Positions 47,401 to 60,402 of a stretch of DNA of 64,000 bases are shown in pieces. Under the pieces are notes generated by a model, which saw nothing but the letters and a program-made list of their open reading frames with translations, was not told the origin of the DNA and searched no databases. Made by a program: the position numbers and the translations under genes. This DNA comes from Melastoma dodecandrum (Eukaryota; Streptophyta; Magnoliopsida; Myrtales; Melastomataceae), in the NCBI GenBank assembly GCA_029817715.1, contig JARUPY010000396.1, forward strand, positions 4,898,001-4,962,000, read 5' to 3'. Numbering within the stretch: position 1 is the stretch's first letter; every line of letters starts with the position of its first letter.

Positions 47401-48518
47401 TCATTTGGAGAGGAGCACTTGTGCTTCAGAACTCTACAACGGTTTACTGCTGCTACTCTTGAGCATGGAATGCATCCGCCAATTCCCCCCAAGCCTGAGT
47501 GGCGCGCTCTTATGGACGAGATGGCAGTGGTGGCCACGGAGGAGTATCGATCTATTGTCTTCAGAGAGCCTCGATTCGTCGAGTACTTTCGCTTGGTATG
47601 TCTCATTCTAAAGCTTCTTCTCAGTTATGTTACTTGTTGCCCGTCCCCACTGTTTTCAGTTGTTCCGACCCATAATAACCGAGTACTTCTTTGGACAGGC
47701 CACCCCAGAAACGGAGTATGGTCGCATGAACATAGGAAGCCGACCATCGAAGCGAAAGCCAAGTGGAGGGATCGAATCTTTGCGTGCGATCCCTTGGATC
47801 TTCGCCTGGACACAGACAAGATTCCATCTGCCAGTTTGGCTTGGTTTTGGTGAGGCTTTTAAGCATGTGATTGAGAAAGACATAAGGAATCTCCAAATGC
47901 TGCAAGAGATGTACAACCAGTGGCCTTTCTTCAGGGTCACCATCGACTTGGTTGAGATGGTCTTCGCCAAAGGTGACCCAGGAATCGCCGAGCTGTATGA
48001 CAAGCTCCTGGTCTCTGAAGATCTCTGGTCCTTTGGACAGCAGTTGAGGACAAAGTTTGAAGAAACAAAAGGCCTCCTCTTGAAGGTGAGCTTCACCGTG
48101 GAAACTTTCATTTAATTAATCATTTAGGACTAAAAGGAAACGCAGACAATTCCAAATCTTCATTGTCGTTACGGACTGTTTACTGGATGAATTTCGTTAA
48201 CATATCCTTTCCCAAACTCAGGTTGCTGGTCACAAGGATCTTCTGGAAGGCGATCCCTACTTGAAGCAGAGACTTCGCCTCCGCGATTCTTACATTACAA
48301 CCCTAAATGTCTGTCAAGTGTATACCTTGAAGCGCATAAGAGATCCCAGCTTCGACGTGACAACACGCCCTCAGATATCAAAGGAGATCGTGGAGTCCAG
48401 CAACCCTGCCAACGAGCTCGTGAAGCTGAACCCAACGAGTGAGTACGCTCCTGGTCTGGAGGATACCCTCATCTTGACCATGAAGGGTATTGCCGCCGGC
48501 TTGCAGAACACGGGCTAG
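44418..48518 (+). CDS. PPC: Phosphoenolpyruvate carboxylase, plant type
   Basis: Ten exons: 44418-44582, 44734-45125, 45210-45294, 45536-45758, 45871-45974, 46059-46146, 46312-46466, 46597-47595, 47699-48085 and 48222-48518; 964 aa, normal for the family. It catalyses PEP plus bicarbonate to oxaloacetate in the cytosol. The N-terminus has the light/Ca-regulated kinase site [11 protein letters not shown] (Ser10). The catalytic signature [12 protein letters not shown] places the essential His at 171. The second signature is [19 protein letters not shown], followed by the mobile loop [16 protein letters not shown]. The C-terminus ends QNTG, needed for activity. Position 773, equivalent to Flaveria 774, is Ala in WIFAWTQTR, the C3-type residue. 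A following GFGEAF has Glu where Ala is more usual. Confidence 0.97.
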
Positions 48519-49021
48519 GCAGTTTATCAAAGTCTGGTGGCATAAACGAAGAGCAACCGGCGCCCTGTTGGGATTGTGACGCTTACTTTTTGTTGTCTTC
48601 CACCCGTTCCATTGTATGAAAGGCTCATCAGAATGCTTGCAAAGGAGTGCATCCTCGGACAGCATTGTAAGGACGTTGTTTTTCTTTTTTGCTTTGAATA
48701 AAGGAACGGGGGTGATGCGGGAGATGTACCCAGTGCCCTTCTTTATCACGAGCCTTGTCGGAGCTTTTCTACTTTCCCTTCAGACCTTCAGACTACTGTC
48801 TGAGACAGGGTGCTCTTTTTACTTTTGTTCTTTATTAACAAAGAATCTTGTAAGACTACGAATCCTCCCTCCCATGTTATTACACAAAGAACACGACAGC
48901 AACTTCGGCACTTGTCTCCCACAATCTCACAATCCATCCCTATAAAAACGTAAAGGGACAAAAAGTCAAAAGCAAAAACCATTCGGATCGGCTGAAGAGG
49001 AGGAGGGTGGAGGCGGTGAAG
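48519..49021. promoter_or_regulatory. Short spacer between PEPC and ALG9
   Basis: PEPC 3' UTR and ALG9 promoter share about 500 bases. No clear TATA box, and the ALG9 leader is purine-rich (GAAGAGGAGGAGGG). Confidence 0.5.
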
Positions 49022-51459
49022 ATGGCTCAACTGACGACGCGACAGAGGCGGCTCTTGCCGTCGGATTCGTCTTCTTCGTCTCCGTCGCCGTACTCGAAGA
49101 CGGACAAGCCGAGGCGATCGCGAGGCGGAGACGGAGATGAGAAGGGAAAAGGGCTGTCTTGGTTCATGCCCTTGTTGGCTCTCGGGATACTGAGGTACAT
49201 AAGCGCCACCTCTAACATCATCCACGACTGCGACGAGGTCTTCAATTACTGGGAACCCATTCACTTCCTTCTCTACAAAACTGGTTTCCAGACATGGGAA
49301 TATAGGTATGGTGGCTAACCCGGTTGCAAAAATCTTCCCTTTTTTGCTGGCGTTGTGCACGGTAAGCTGATTATCGGTGGCACTTGGAATGTCATTGCTC
49401 GGTTTCAGGACACCGTTAGGTTGAGAATGTTGTATTGAGGAGATCATTGTGAGAGTTGCTTCATCTGTTCTAGAGCTCTGTTGTAGCTGTCGACTAATTC
49501 CAAAGTTCTAACCATAGTTTTTGCTTTTAATTTTGCTTTCTCAAATTGCTTTCACCAATCTTGCAGCTCCGAGTTTGCTCTTAGGTCTTACTTGTACCTA
49601 ATCTTCCACAATTTGGTCGGTTTGCCAGCTTCATTGTTGTTCGGCGAAGAGAAAGTATGACTCTTGCTCAGATGTGACAATTATTCTTTGAGATGTGTTT
49701 GCCTCACCCAAAATCACTATTTTTTTTTTTGCTTTAGCTCATCTTGTTTGATTTTGATGCTTCTCTTCAAACAGGTTAGAGTCTTCTATGCAGTCAGATT
49801 CTTTCTGGGGCTTCTCTCTGTTATTGCCGATGCTGTTTTGGTGGTAGCCTTATCCAGGAAGTATGGGAATCGTATAGCTTCTTATGCTCTTGCGACACTT
49901 TGCTTGACCAGTGGCTGCTTTTTCGCTAGCACTAGTAAGTGCCCCTTTTCTACCCTGTTCCTTTATCCTTCGTCTCCGACGATACTACTTCGGGATACCA
50001 TGGTTGCGACTATAAGTTAAAGTTCCCTGCACAAATGTATCAAGTAAACTGCTGTATATTCTTTCACAGGCTTTCTGCCCAGTTCATTCTCAATGTATGC
50101 AATGTCTCTCGCATCTGGATTATTTCTTCTTGAGAAGCATGGATTGGCAGTATCAGTTACTACTGTTGGCGTGATCCTTGGCTGGCCATTCTCTGTCTTG
50201 GCTTTTCTTCCCGTAACAATCTACTCTCTGTCGAGAAATTTCAAGAAAGTTTTCCTCTCCGGGGCACTCACTTCATTGGTTCTTCTTGTGAGTTGCTGCA
50301 AATCACATGCTTAATTCGGAAGATGTGACAATGATAGAAATATATATGTTTTGCATGAGCACAATACTTTTGTGGGTGCGTATTATGCATTAATCATTTA
50401 GGGCATATTTAGCCATATGTTGGCATGGGCGGCTGCTTGTGCTGAGGCATATTATAATGGGACTACTTCTTAATTCCCAGGCCCTCTCCCTCCTGGTGGA
50501 CCATCAGTACTATGGTCGATGGGTATCTTCTGTGTTCAACCTGTTGCTCTACAATGTCGCAGGAGGTGGTGAGAGCCATTTGTACGGGACTGAGGGGCCC
50601 TTGTTCTATTTGTGGAACGGATTTAACAACTTCAACCTTTGTTTTGTACTTGCCCTGCTTTTCCCTGTGATCTTTCCTCTTTCCAAAAAAAGATTTTCTT
50701 CCGAGCTACTAGTTGTAATCTCACCCTTGTATATCTGGATTTGCTTTATGTCTTTGCAGCCACATAAGGAAGAAAGGTGAAGTTTGTTTTCCTAAGTTTA
50801 TTTTGGAATTCCATGTATGGTTTGTGAGTGATGGATACTATCGATGTCTTTGGACTGCAGATTCCTCTATCCTGTATACCCACTCATCTGTGTTGCTGCA
50901 TCGGCTGTCATTGAGAGCTTTCCCAGTCTTTTTGAATCTGAATACAAAACAACTCTCAAAGACCTTGCTGCTAATGTAAGTTTCTATTAACCCAGGTATG
51001 CTCCTGCAGAGTCTTGAGATTTGTTTCTTAATGACCTTGTTGTGAAACTCCATGCAGGTAGCTAAATTTGTCCGGCCAATTGTTCTTTCCGTTATATTAG
51101 GTATCTCTCACTCACGAACATTCTCGTTGATCCATGGATATGGAGCTCCCATTGAGGTGTACAAGATTCTAGAACACCATGATGAAGTAGGACACGGTAG
51201 AGCCTTCTTTCTTTATTTAACCCATGAAGTTGGGTAATGATTAATTGACCAAGCGATTACTACTGCTTAGAAATGCGAGTTGAAGAATTCTATGTTCAAG
51301 TACTCTTTTCGACGTTTGTCTTTTTAGTATGATTCTTGGGACTTATATCCTTGTCCCCGTCACTTGGGGCATATAAAAGTTCAATTTCCTATCTTATCGA
51401 TGTAGCAGATCTTCAGCTTAATTGGTTGACCTTGCTTTCAAATATTTCATGGTGCCATT

Positions 51460-51509
<50 letters not shown>

Positions 51510-52164
51510 TGATTTATCTTTCATGATTTGTCACTGCAGGTTCCGTGCTTTGCATTGGAAGCGAATGGCACCGATTCCCCTCTTCATTTTTTGTTCCAGA
51601 ATTTGTCGGAGAGGTTAGGTGGATTGATGATGGGTTTGATGGTCTGTTGCCCATGCCCTTTAATTCTACCCTTGGGGGGACTTCAGCTGCACCATCGTAT
51701 TTCAACAACAAAAACAAGGCATCAGAAGAACAATATGTAATGATATTAACACTACTGCCTTTATCCTCTGCAGTTCCAATTAGCTACCTAATTCCCCTTT
51801 TAAGACTCTTGATTTTTGACCCATCAATAAACTTCTGCAGCTGCGTGACTTGGATGCATGCACATTTCTGGTCGAGTTGCAGCTGAGCCGCCCTTATCCT
51901 ACTAGAGGGAATGATTTATCAAAGTGGGAGGTAATGAATCCAATACATCAGTTGTCATCGTTCATAGCATTACACATGGTTTTCTACCATCGAATGTTTG
52001 TCCTACTGATGGCAATTGCATTTCGGTCTCAGGTGATTGCAGCACTGCCTTACTTGGACAGGGAACTCTCTCCATCCTTTTACCGGTCGTTCTTCATCCC
52101 ACATTTATGGCACGAGAAGAATGTTTTCGGCATGTACAAGTTGCTTAAAAGGATAGGACGATGA
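49022..52164 (+). CDS. ALG9: Dol-P-Man alpha-1,2-mannosyltransferase ALG9
   Basis: Ten exons: 49022-49305, 49567-49654, 49775-49934, 50070-50287, 50481-50776, 50861-50975, 51058-51196, 51540-51736, 51841-51930 and 52033-52164; 572 aa. ALG9 adds the seventh and ninth mannoses to the lipid-linked oligosaccharide in the ER lumen. The GT22 signature is in exon 1: the first luminal loop HDCDEVFNYWEPIHFLLY holds the catalytic acidic residue. Multiple transmembrane helices follow, then HKEERFLYPVYPLI, a second conserved GT22 motif, and a soluble C-terminal part ending in LLKRIGR. The N-terminus is Ser/Arg-rich and cytosolic. Intron 7 carries a 42-base CT repeat close to its acceptor. Confidence 0.95.
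51465..51506. repeat. (CT)21 microsatellite
   Basis: Uninterrupted CT dinucleotide run in intron 7 of the ALG9 gene, about 30 bases before the acceptor, where it may act as part of the pyrimidine tract. Confidence 0.95.
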
Positions 52165-52684
52165 TCTCCAAGTCTACTCATCCTCTAATTTCTAACTGGA
52201 TCCATTTCTGAACTAGAAGGAAATATTGGAGTCCATGTAGTTGAGATACTGAGGAATACAGAGAGGGAGAAGAGTTTTTGGTGTAGTTGGCTTTTAGCGT
52301 TCTGCAGGCTTTTGGTTTGTTGACAGACTCAGCCTCAAAATTGTCATGCCGCACTGCTCTTTCATTTCACTTTGATTTTGGAGGTTTCCCTTTTATTCAC
52401 CTTTTTATGATATGGGAAATTCCAAAATAGATGTGATTTTTGGTACATATGAACAGAATTATTGTCTCTAGAGAGATTCCATAGGATAAAAAAAGATACA
52501 ATTTCAAGAAAGATAAAATCGTGAGTTTGGTTCCCACAGAGAAAAGGGATAAAAAACGAAAAGCAGGAGGAGGATCGAGATCGTAGGATTTGATCCATTT
52601 GTTCACATTTCCCAACGTATCGATTCTTTTTTCTGCTCTTCGATTGTCCGCAAACCTTCCTTCCCAGCGGCGACTTGCCTGCCA
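52165..52684. promoter_or_regulatory. Spacer between ALG9 and UBC13
   Basis: ALG9 3' UTR followed by the UBC13 promoter and leader. AT-rich in the middle. No firm TATA element or extra gene. Confidence 0.45.
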
Positions 52685-54752
52685 ATGGCCAACAGTAATC
52701 TACCCAGAAGAATCATCAAGGTTTTCCCTTTTTCCTTTCAATCATCCCTCTCCCCGCTTAATACTTCTGGGTCGGAATTTTTTTCTTCCGCAGTTTCTAC
52801 TTGTTATAGCTTTTGGCTGCCCTGGGTTATGTTTGAGATTAGGGTTTTCAGAATTGGGGTTGAATTTCGTAGCTAAGGATCGACATTGAACTGAAGATGA
52901 CGCGCGTTTGGCTTTCCTGGTCTCTCTGAATACATTATTTACCCTTATCATTTATTGAACGGTCTGATAAATTTGTGGATTTATAGGAAACACAGCGGCT
53001 GCTTAGCGAACCAGGTACTTTCCTTTTGTTTATTTTGCTGTTTTCCCGATTGATTGTTTTTGGGTTTGCCAAGCTTATTCATATACGTGCAAAAAACCGA
53101 TACTTCCGGCACATTAGTCTAAGCATTTATAGATTAAAGGGTTGCTCTTGCTGACCTTTTCCGAAGTCTGTAGTGTTTGCTTTGTGCATGCACTTCCCGG
53201 ACATATTTGAGGCATCCGCATCTTTCTTGCAGCTCCCGGGATCAGTGCCTCACCTTCAGAGGATAACATGCGTTATTTCAATGTCATGATTCTTGGTCCA
53301 ACCCAATCTCCATATGAAGGTAATTGAATAGGGTACATGGTGGCTGTGATTGAAGTCATATTTCATTTTGTAGTCGCATTGGGATCAACAACTTTGATTG
53401 GTTCGGAACTGTTACTGCACGCTGGAGGTTATTCATAGTGCACGTGCATCAGCTCGGATGTGTTTTGGTTTTGGCACATTCATGTCTTGCTTCATTTTAT
53501 TCTTACAGTGACAAATGGTAATGTAGTGGAATCCTCGATTTTTAAAATGGTTGCTGTTAATCTAGTTTTGCCGGTGAACCTTGAGATTTATTAGAGACAA
53601 TGTTTCTAAATGCTCGAAGAAAAGGCCTCGTCATATCGGCATCTCATCTCATGATACTCAACATATATTGTCTACTTAGTGCGTTTGTTTGCAATGTATT
53701 CCAACTTGCGAAGATGGAATTAGTTTTTTTCACTCACTAAAAATTCAGTTCAACTCTTCATCTGGTTACTGTGTTTATGTTTAAATTTATGCAGGGGGAG
53801 TTTTCAAACTGGAATTATTTTTGCCTGAAGAGTATCCCATGGCAGCACCTAAGGTACCCATTTATCAGCTCCACTATTACTGTCGAAATACTTATATTTT
53901 GGTGTAGGTATTCTTCTCTTCATGTTTTGGTTTGTAACGATAAAATTAGCTTGAAATCACGCTACTATGGGGCATCCATTTCTTGTAGTAATTATTAGCT
54001 CATCTGAAAATTTTAGTACTTCACAGCTTAGGCTGGTTTGCATGGCAAGATTTTCGCATATGGTGGCTAATAGCACGCAGTCCTTGTTTACCCGCTCTTT
54101 CTGGGCTATTCTTATCCTGCTGATGATATGGTTTTCCTTTGAAAAGGTTTGTGTTTCTCTGTCTCCAGGGTGCTTAATTATCTACTTTTTTGGGACAGGT
54201 TCGCTTCCTCACTAAAATATACCACCCTAACATTGATAAGGTAACATGATTTGGGTTATCCTACGTGAGGAGGCCATTTTTATGCCTCTGATGGGTTGAT
54301 TTTCCTTTGTTACCTTAGCTTGGTCGAATATGCCTTGATATTTTGAAAGATAAATGGAGCCCCGCACTTCAAATAAGGACTGTACTTCTGAGGTAATTGG
54401 GCATCTTATTGTTAGAATCTTCTGGCATACCTTATCTCTTTGCTTGACATTGGCCTGCATAATTAACCACCACGACACGAACTCATCAGTATTCAAGCTC
54501 TCCTGAGTGCTCCTAACCCCGACGATCCTCTCTCGGAAAACATTGCCAAGCACTGGAAGACCAATGAGGCTGAAGCCGTTGAAACGGGTACGGGTATTTA
54601 AGATTTTAAATCCCGAATGTTGCCTTGCTCAATTCAGGACCTTTTACTGAAGTTGTTTTTTCATTTTTCCATCTACTTTCTTTACTGATTTCCGAATCCA
54701 ACCAATCCCTGTAGCGAAGGAATGGACGCGAATGTATGCCAGCGGGGCATGA
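52685..54752 (+). CDS. UBC13: Ubiquitin-conjugating enzyme E2, UBC13 type (UBC35/36)
   Basis: Eight exons: 52685-52720, 52987-53014, 53233-53319, 53795-53853, 54199-54240, 54319-54392, 54490-54587 and 54715-54752; 153 aa, the exact family length. It begins [20 protein letters not shown] and ends [10 protein letters not shown]. The active-site Cys89 lies in [20 protein letters not shown], with the HPN motif (YHPNIDK) upstream. Paired with a UEV1/MMS2 partner, UBC13 builds Lys63-linked ubiquitin chains used in DNA-damage tolerance, iron response and immunity in plants. Several micro-exons (28-59 nt) are typical of this gene. Identification is essentially certain. Confidence 0.97.
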
Positions 54753-57216
54753 GGTGACACCTGCTTATCAATGCCCTGCCTCAGTTTTCCAGGGGAATCA
54801 CTAAGGGAAACGACAGATCCGGACTCTCGAGAGTTCATACAACTAGGGGGTCTCCCCTGCCTTCGAACTGATTGCTAAATTATTGTACCCACCCACACCC
54901 CGACATCTCTTATGAACGTTGCTTGCGGCCGTGTGAAGATGCCATATAACCTGCATGTGATGAAACAGGGAATTCCTCCTCTGTAGTCAATTGAGCTACT
55001 TGCAACCCATGCTGCCGTCACAGTCGCGGGTTCGGGTTCGATTTTATCTCATGTCATGGGCGTGAATACGATCATCATATGTTGTCCCATCAAAAGTGGG
55101 GCGAATTGCATTAATGAGTTTGGAGTTCTTTCTTTCTTTATCTTCTGGTGGTCCAAAGCAAGGACAATGAGAGAAATGGAGGCCGTGACTTGGGAGTAAA
55201 AAAGGGTATTTTTCACATGATGTGCAGAGAAAGGGAGATTTTGTCTGAGAGAAGGAGATCTGCAACGATCCAGCGCTAGATTTATTACAAATGGTAGTAA
55301 TAAAGAGGAGTTGCATTCGTGGGATCTGCTCCTGCCTCTGCCTCTGTTTCCATTTACCAGTTTCTCATTGGTTGCATGAACCCAACAAAAGCCACAGTCA
55401 CAGTTGACTTTGGGGACAATTGGACTCGTTGGACGAGCTAAATAGGCAGATTCAAAAGTCCCAGGTAGCTATTGCAGAGGACAGACAGATTTACTAATTC
55501 TTCCCAGTAAGACGGGGTGGGGGGCGCGCTTGCCTTGTCAACCTCTCCACAGACTTTTGGTGAATGAAAATAACATTATGATTACGATTATAGTTGAAAA
55601 TGACGAGTCACCTTACTCTACTAATCAACGTCCACTTGAGGAGTAGGAGGAGGAGGAGGCATACATAATTCCAGCCGGCCTGACCAATTTAAGGGAATAG
55701 AAAACAGCTACCGACTCCTCTTGGGAGAGATGTGTTCTTGTTGTTTGGGGAACACTAACTACTCCCAAAAAGAAACCCATGAAACCACTTAAACTAAGAA
55801 CCCACCTCCCAAAAAACAAAAGAAAGAAAGCAAATGGGCCATACAAAAGCAAAGCCATCATCCCCATCCCCACCACCCTAACTTAATAAATGCAAAAGAG
55901 TGGTGGGGTTGGTACCAAACTTCCAACTACACCACTGCCGGCCCAGCAAAAAACTGATCACCGACCAGCCATTACTTTTTGTACCCCCCCAAGCATAAAG
56001 AAGACCTCCTTCTGTGGTTGGTTGCAACGCAAAGGACTTTCGAAAAAGAGGGACGATCTCATAACACCGTGATGGATGGATGGATGAATCCTCCTCACGT
56101 GATTAACTCTCTCCCTCCCTCTAAAACAAGCAACTGCTAAGCCATGGCGGCCACTGCCCCCTTCCTTACCACCCTTCTTTTTACATTTGCTTCTTGCCGG
56201 GGCCGGCCGACCAACGACCTACTGACAACCAAGGTAGTGACCCCACACTTCACTCTCTCACCAATTAGGACAAAACAATCTCAAGAAAAAGAGACCATCC
56301 CACCACCAAATTAATGTTTCTATCAACCACTCTACCCAACTCTTTTAAAATATAACCCGTCTTCCTTTTCTTTACTCACGCTTGTCCCTTCCCCGTGTAT
56401 ACCCCAGCCAAGAATCAAATGTCCCTTTCGGCAACCACCGGATTTACCAGAATCCACAAGATAAAAGCAGCAATCATCCAGAGAGCTAAACCCATAACCT
56501 CAGTTTCAATGCAAAAAAAAAAAAAAGTAAAAGTGCACAGCAACATTAATAAAGACGAAGTGGGGGGAAAAATGTTGGAACTTTTTATTAATGGAATGAT
56601 AAAATAAAGTAAGGAAGACATAGAAACAATTGTAAACAGCATATTGATCCGCCCTCCGACCGCCAGCCTAATCTTTCAACTAGCCATGAGTCATCCGGGA
56701 TTCCGGTATTTTCTTCACATATAATTTCATCACATATGTACAAATACATGTAGCTCCTCTTTCTACCAGCAAAGGCACCCAAGAATGGCTCCACCTCTTG
56801 GATACAATGTGAGTCGACATATTGTACACATTCCATGGCTTTTATCAGGATAGGGTATGATATTAGGCTAGGCTTGCATGAATATAGGACGAAAGTGATC
56901 CATGAAACAGGAGGCGAATGAAAAAGGCAAAAAAGGCGACAAAGGGAGGGAGGGAGGGAAAGGAAGTAGGATGAACCAGAGAGCAATGAGGAATCAAAGA
57001 ATTAAATGGAAATCACATAGGGGACTGAACTACTTCACCGGTTCCTATCATGGCTGCTGGCGAAGATTATTTTATGTAATATCTGGAAAATCTTTCCAGG
57101 GCATGGAATGCATTCGCATGGCAGCAGTAGGTTTTCAACAATAGGGCTCTTTAAAGGCCTAAGGGAAGGAAAAAAGGTGGAGAAGGCGGAGCAAAGCAAA
57201 GGTCCTTATCTTAGCA
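54753..57216. other. Intergenic region, UBC13 to TTL
   Basis: UBC13 3' UTR, a tRNA-like patch near 54980-55050 and the TTL 3' UTR at the far end. Minus-strand open frames with hydrophobic products occur at 55625-55876 (83 aa, one or two membrane-like segments) and 56415-56510 (MGLALWMIAAFILWIL then a GTAAAT donor). Neither has enough support to be called a gene. (GGGA)n at 56944-56960. Confidence 0.4.
54980..55050 (+). repeat. tRNA-like patch, possible SINE head
   Basis: GTAGTCAATTGAGCTAC can form a D-arm-like hairpin with an A-box-like core. About 50 bases on, GGGTTCGATTT resembles a polymerase III B box. The acceptor stem and anticodon arm do not close well, so it is not a working tRNA. 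Confidence 0.3.
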
Positions 57217-60200
57217 CTAAAAGCTGTAATGCCTCACCGAGTGTTCCAAGACGTCACGACTAGGGCACACGATTTCCTTGACTCGGTACCCATTTTTGTA
57301 TATCTTGAATGTCGGCACTATTCTCACATTCTCAGCGCTGGCAATCGTCGAGCACTCCTCAACATCCACCTTTGATCCAGAAAATTTTAGTCAGTGACGG
57401 AACAACAATGCAGAAGATGCAGTTCTTTCTTCCTCAGCCACATCATGAAATAGGGGACATAAAAATATATGACAAAAGAAAACACACCTTGAGAAAACTA
57501 ATGGAGGGATACCGCCCACAAAGAGAATCTAAAAATGATGACATCTGTTTGCATTGAGAATCGGAAGAAGTTTTGAAGTACACCACGGAAACTCCTGAAT
57601 AATGAATTCAATCATTAGACAGTAAAATTCTCAAATGAACAGTAAACAATCACACAATTTGTAAAAGCAGATACGATCGACAACCTTGTAAGGATACCGC
57701 AGACTTGAACTGTTCCAGACTCTGCACTTCCTCCACCTCACCACCAAACTTCATGTTGGTGATCTCTTCTCCAAGAGACTTTTTCAAGGCAACTTGAGCA
57801 TGGAAAAGAGCCTCGGCAACTTCATTATCATCAGGAATTTCCCTCCGCAGTATCTCATAATCTCTTACAGCTTCCTCCCACCTTTCTAGCTGAAATAAAG
57901 CAGAATAACATTAGTTTAAATAATCCTCCGTTTCACATCCTAAGAAACCAACCAGTAGGAAAGTGGGTAAGAGAAGCGGAATTACCTTGCTGTAAGAGGC
58001 AGCCCTTCTAAGAAGAGCTTTAGTATAATTTGGTTGAACTTGTAATGCATGATTGCAGTCCTCTATGGAATGTTCCCACTGACCAAGTTTAAACCAGCAA
58101 GCTGCTCGGTTGCAATACAAAACAGAATTCGAAGGATCAAGCCTTAGGCCTTCCTCATAGGCCAAGCAAGCTTCTGTGAACCTCTCTGACTTGAAGAGAT
58201 CATTTCCACGAACACGAGCTCTCGCTATCAACCTCACATTTTTAAGCAGCCCTGAGACTTCCAAATTTTGCGGGTCAATTTGCACCGCTCTCTCAGCTGT
58301 TGAAATTGCACTGTCAAACCTGCAAGACGCTTGTTGCCATTATCCTCATCGTCTCTCTGACGAAATAGATTGCTTACACCAGAAATAAATAACTAACTCA
58401 CCTTCCTAAGGCCAATTCAACCTGTGCTCGCACAAAAAGTGGGTAGGCTTCATAAAGCATCCCAAAAATTCGTACACGGGTACATGATTCGCTCAAAAGT
58501 CCTACTCTGGGTACATTTTTAAAAAAATTTTCAGCTTCTTCAAGTTGGTGAAGTTTCAGAAGTGCTTCCACTCTACACATAAAAAGCTGCATATTTAATT
58601 TGAACACGTTTAGAATTCTTCAATCCAGAGCACAAATTCCAAAATTCACTTGGAAAGAAAAGAAAGTGAAGAGACCTGAGAACAGAAGTCTGCTCCAGCT
58701 GTTATAGCAGTATCGCATTCTCTCAACACCAATTTCCAGTCGCCAACTTTCCGTGCATTAGCACATCTACCGAGATGGTTCTCCAAAAGTTGTAACTTAT
58801 GCAGCTCATTTGCATCTGCTTGTTGCCCTGATATGCTTAGACACCTCTTCGCATTTTCAAACAGTCCTAATCTGCAAGAATCATATCTTGAGATGATCAC
58901 ACCCAGTCCCTACCAATACACATTACACTTGTCCCAAAAAAAAAGTAGCGTGGTAGTTGGCCTCGAATACACAGCACGCTTGAGATTTCTCTGCCTTTGA
59001 TGCAGCCAAAAAAACCAAAACCAAACATCTCCTATGCAGAATTCTTTTCTTCAATAGCCTTGCCATGGCATGTGATGACACTATGGCCATTCATCCAAAT
59101 TTTAAATTGAAGCCAACATTGAGGCTAGACCGTAGGTCACTTACAAAAAGTGAAACAGAAGAAAGCAATACACAGCGCAGCTAAAAGGACAGGATAGCAG
59201 CGACGAACAAGAGAACATGAGTGCATCTTAGCAGCCACGGATCCTATATTGCAGCTGAACACTATTGAAACTATATCACGAACAAATCAATCGAGTGAGC
59301 CTCACTGTGTAACATCACAGATCCTAGATCAGAACAAGACACCTATGCTTAGGGAAGTCCAACAACCATAACTTTCCCAGCTTTTTAGGCTTGGGCTTAT
59401 TAAACTAGAACTTGATAACGCCTCAAATCAAATCCATAACAGAAAGGAAAAGAATTGACTTATTCATCTGTCTCACCTTATAAACAGGGAAGCCAACCTC
59501 AGATGTGCCCTCCAATACTTGGGATCCAACCTCACTGCAACCTCACACTCTGTCACTGCCTCTCCCAGTCGCCCCAAACCAGTCAATGCGGCCGCCCTGT
59601 TGCTCCTGTATGCTGCATTCCCTGGACTTACCTTGATGGCCTTATCGTACGACTCCAGCGCCTCTAGGAAATTTCCCCTCTTGTAGTGGTCATTCCCCAG
59701 TCTCTTCATTTCCTCCGCATCCACTGCTCCGCCAACGCTGCCAGATGCAGCCCTCTTACCAGAATCACCAATCGCAATATTAGGCCGAGAATAAGATGGC
59801 ATCGTTACAGCGGAGTCCCCCTTGCTGCTAACTTTGATGGGGCCTCCCCCGCGCAGTATACTACCATGTCCATAATTGCCCTTGCCTGAGCCCAAGACGT
59901 CGGCGCGAGGGTTCTGGTTCTGAGAAGCCTGGGAAGAATCCTTGTCCTTCTTCAGGACCCTTCCAGATGGGCATATGTTGCCGGCAGGAAGGACATTCAA
60001 AGGCGGGGAATTGACAGCACTTTGAGCGCCCGAGTTCGTCCCCGGTTCAGATCTTACCTGCCCAGAACCGAATGCCCGGGCGGCTTTCCCATGTCCGGCG
60101 GTTGGGCTGTTGTCGCTGGAGCCAGAGAGTTCACCCGAGTGGTTGTTGGGTCCCGACTCGGGTCTCCGGAGAACAGGATAGGGAGCATTCCTGCCTGAAA

Positions 60201-60402
60201 CGGATCCCGAGGAGCTGGAACTGCTGCTCGTGGTGGTGGTGGGGGCAGGGTTGACCCCGGTGCGACGAGTCATGAGAGGGGAAACAGGAGAGCCCAGATC
60301 GAGTTCCCGGGAATCGGGCTTGTCGGGTTCGGAGGAGAGGGAGTCGCGAAGCCGATCGGACAAGTAGTCGTAACCCAGTTGGGGGTTGGAGGAAGGAGAC
60401 AT
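57217..60402 (-). CDS. TTL: TPR and thioredoxin-like protein (TTL family)
   Basis: Seven exons on the minus strand: 60402-59477, 58871-58676, 58586-58402, 58319-57986, 57889-57685, 57594-57488 and 57369-57217; 701 aa, close to Arabidopsis TTL1. The first 210 residues are disordered and Ser/Pro-rich. TPR motifs start near residue 215 ([20 protein letters not shown]) and continue through [20 protein letters not shown]. The C-terminal thioredoxin-like domain (about 585-701) contains [10 protein letters not shown] but has no CxxC; the site reads SSDSQCKQM with one Cys. TTL proteins are plant-specific scaffolds for osmotic-stress, brassinosteroid and cellulose-synthase signalling. The upstream 60403-60880 leader is rich in GAA/GGA repeats. 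Exon phases agree throughout. Confidence 0.95.
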
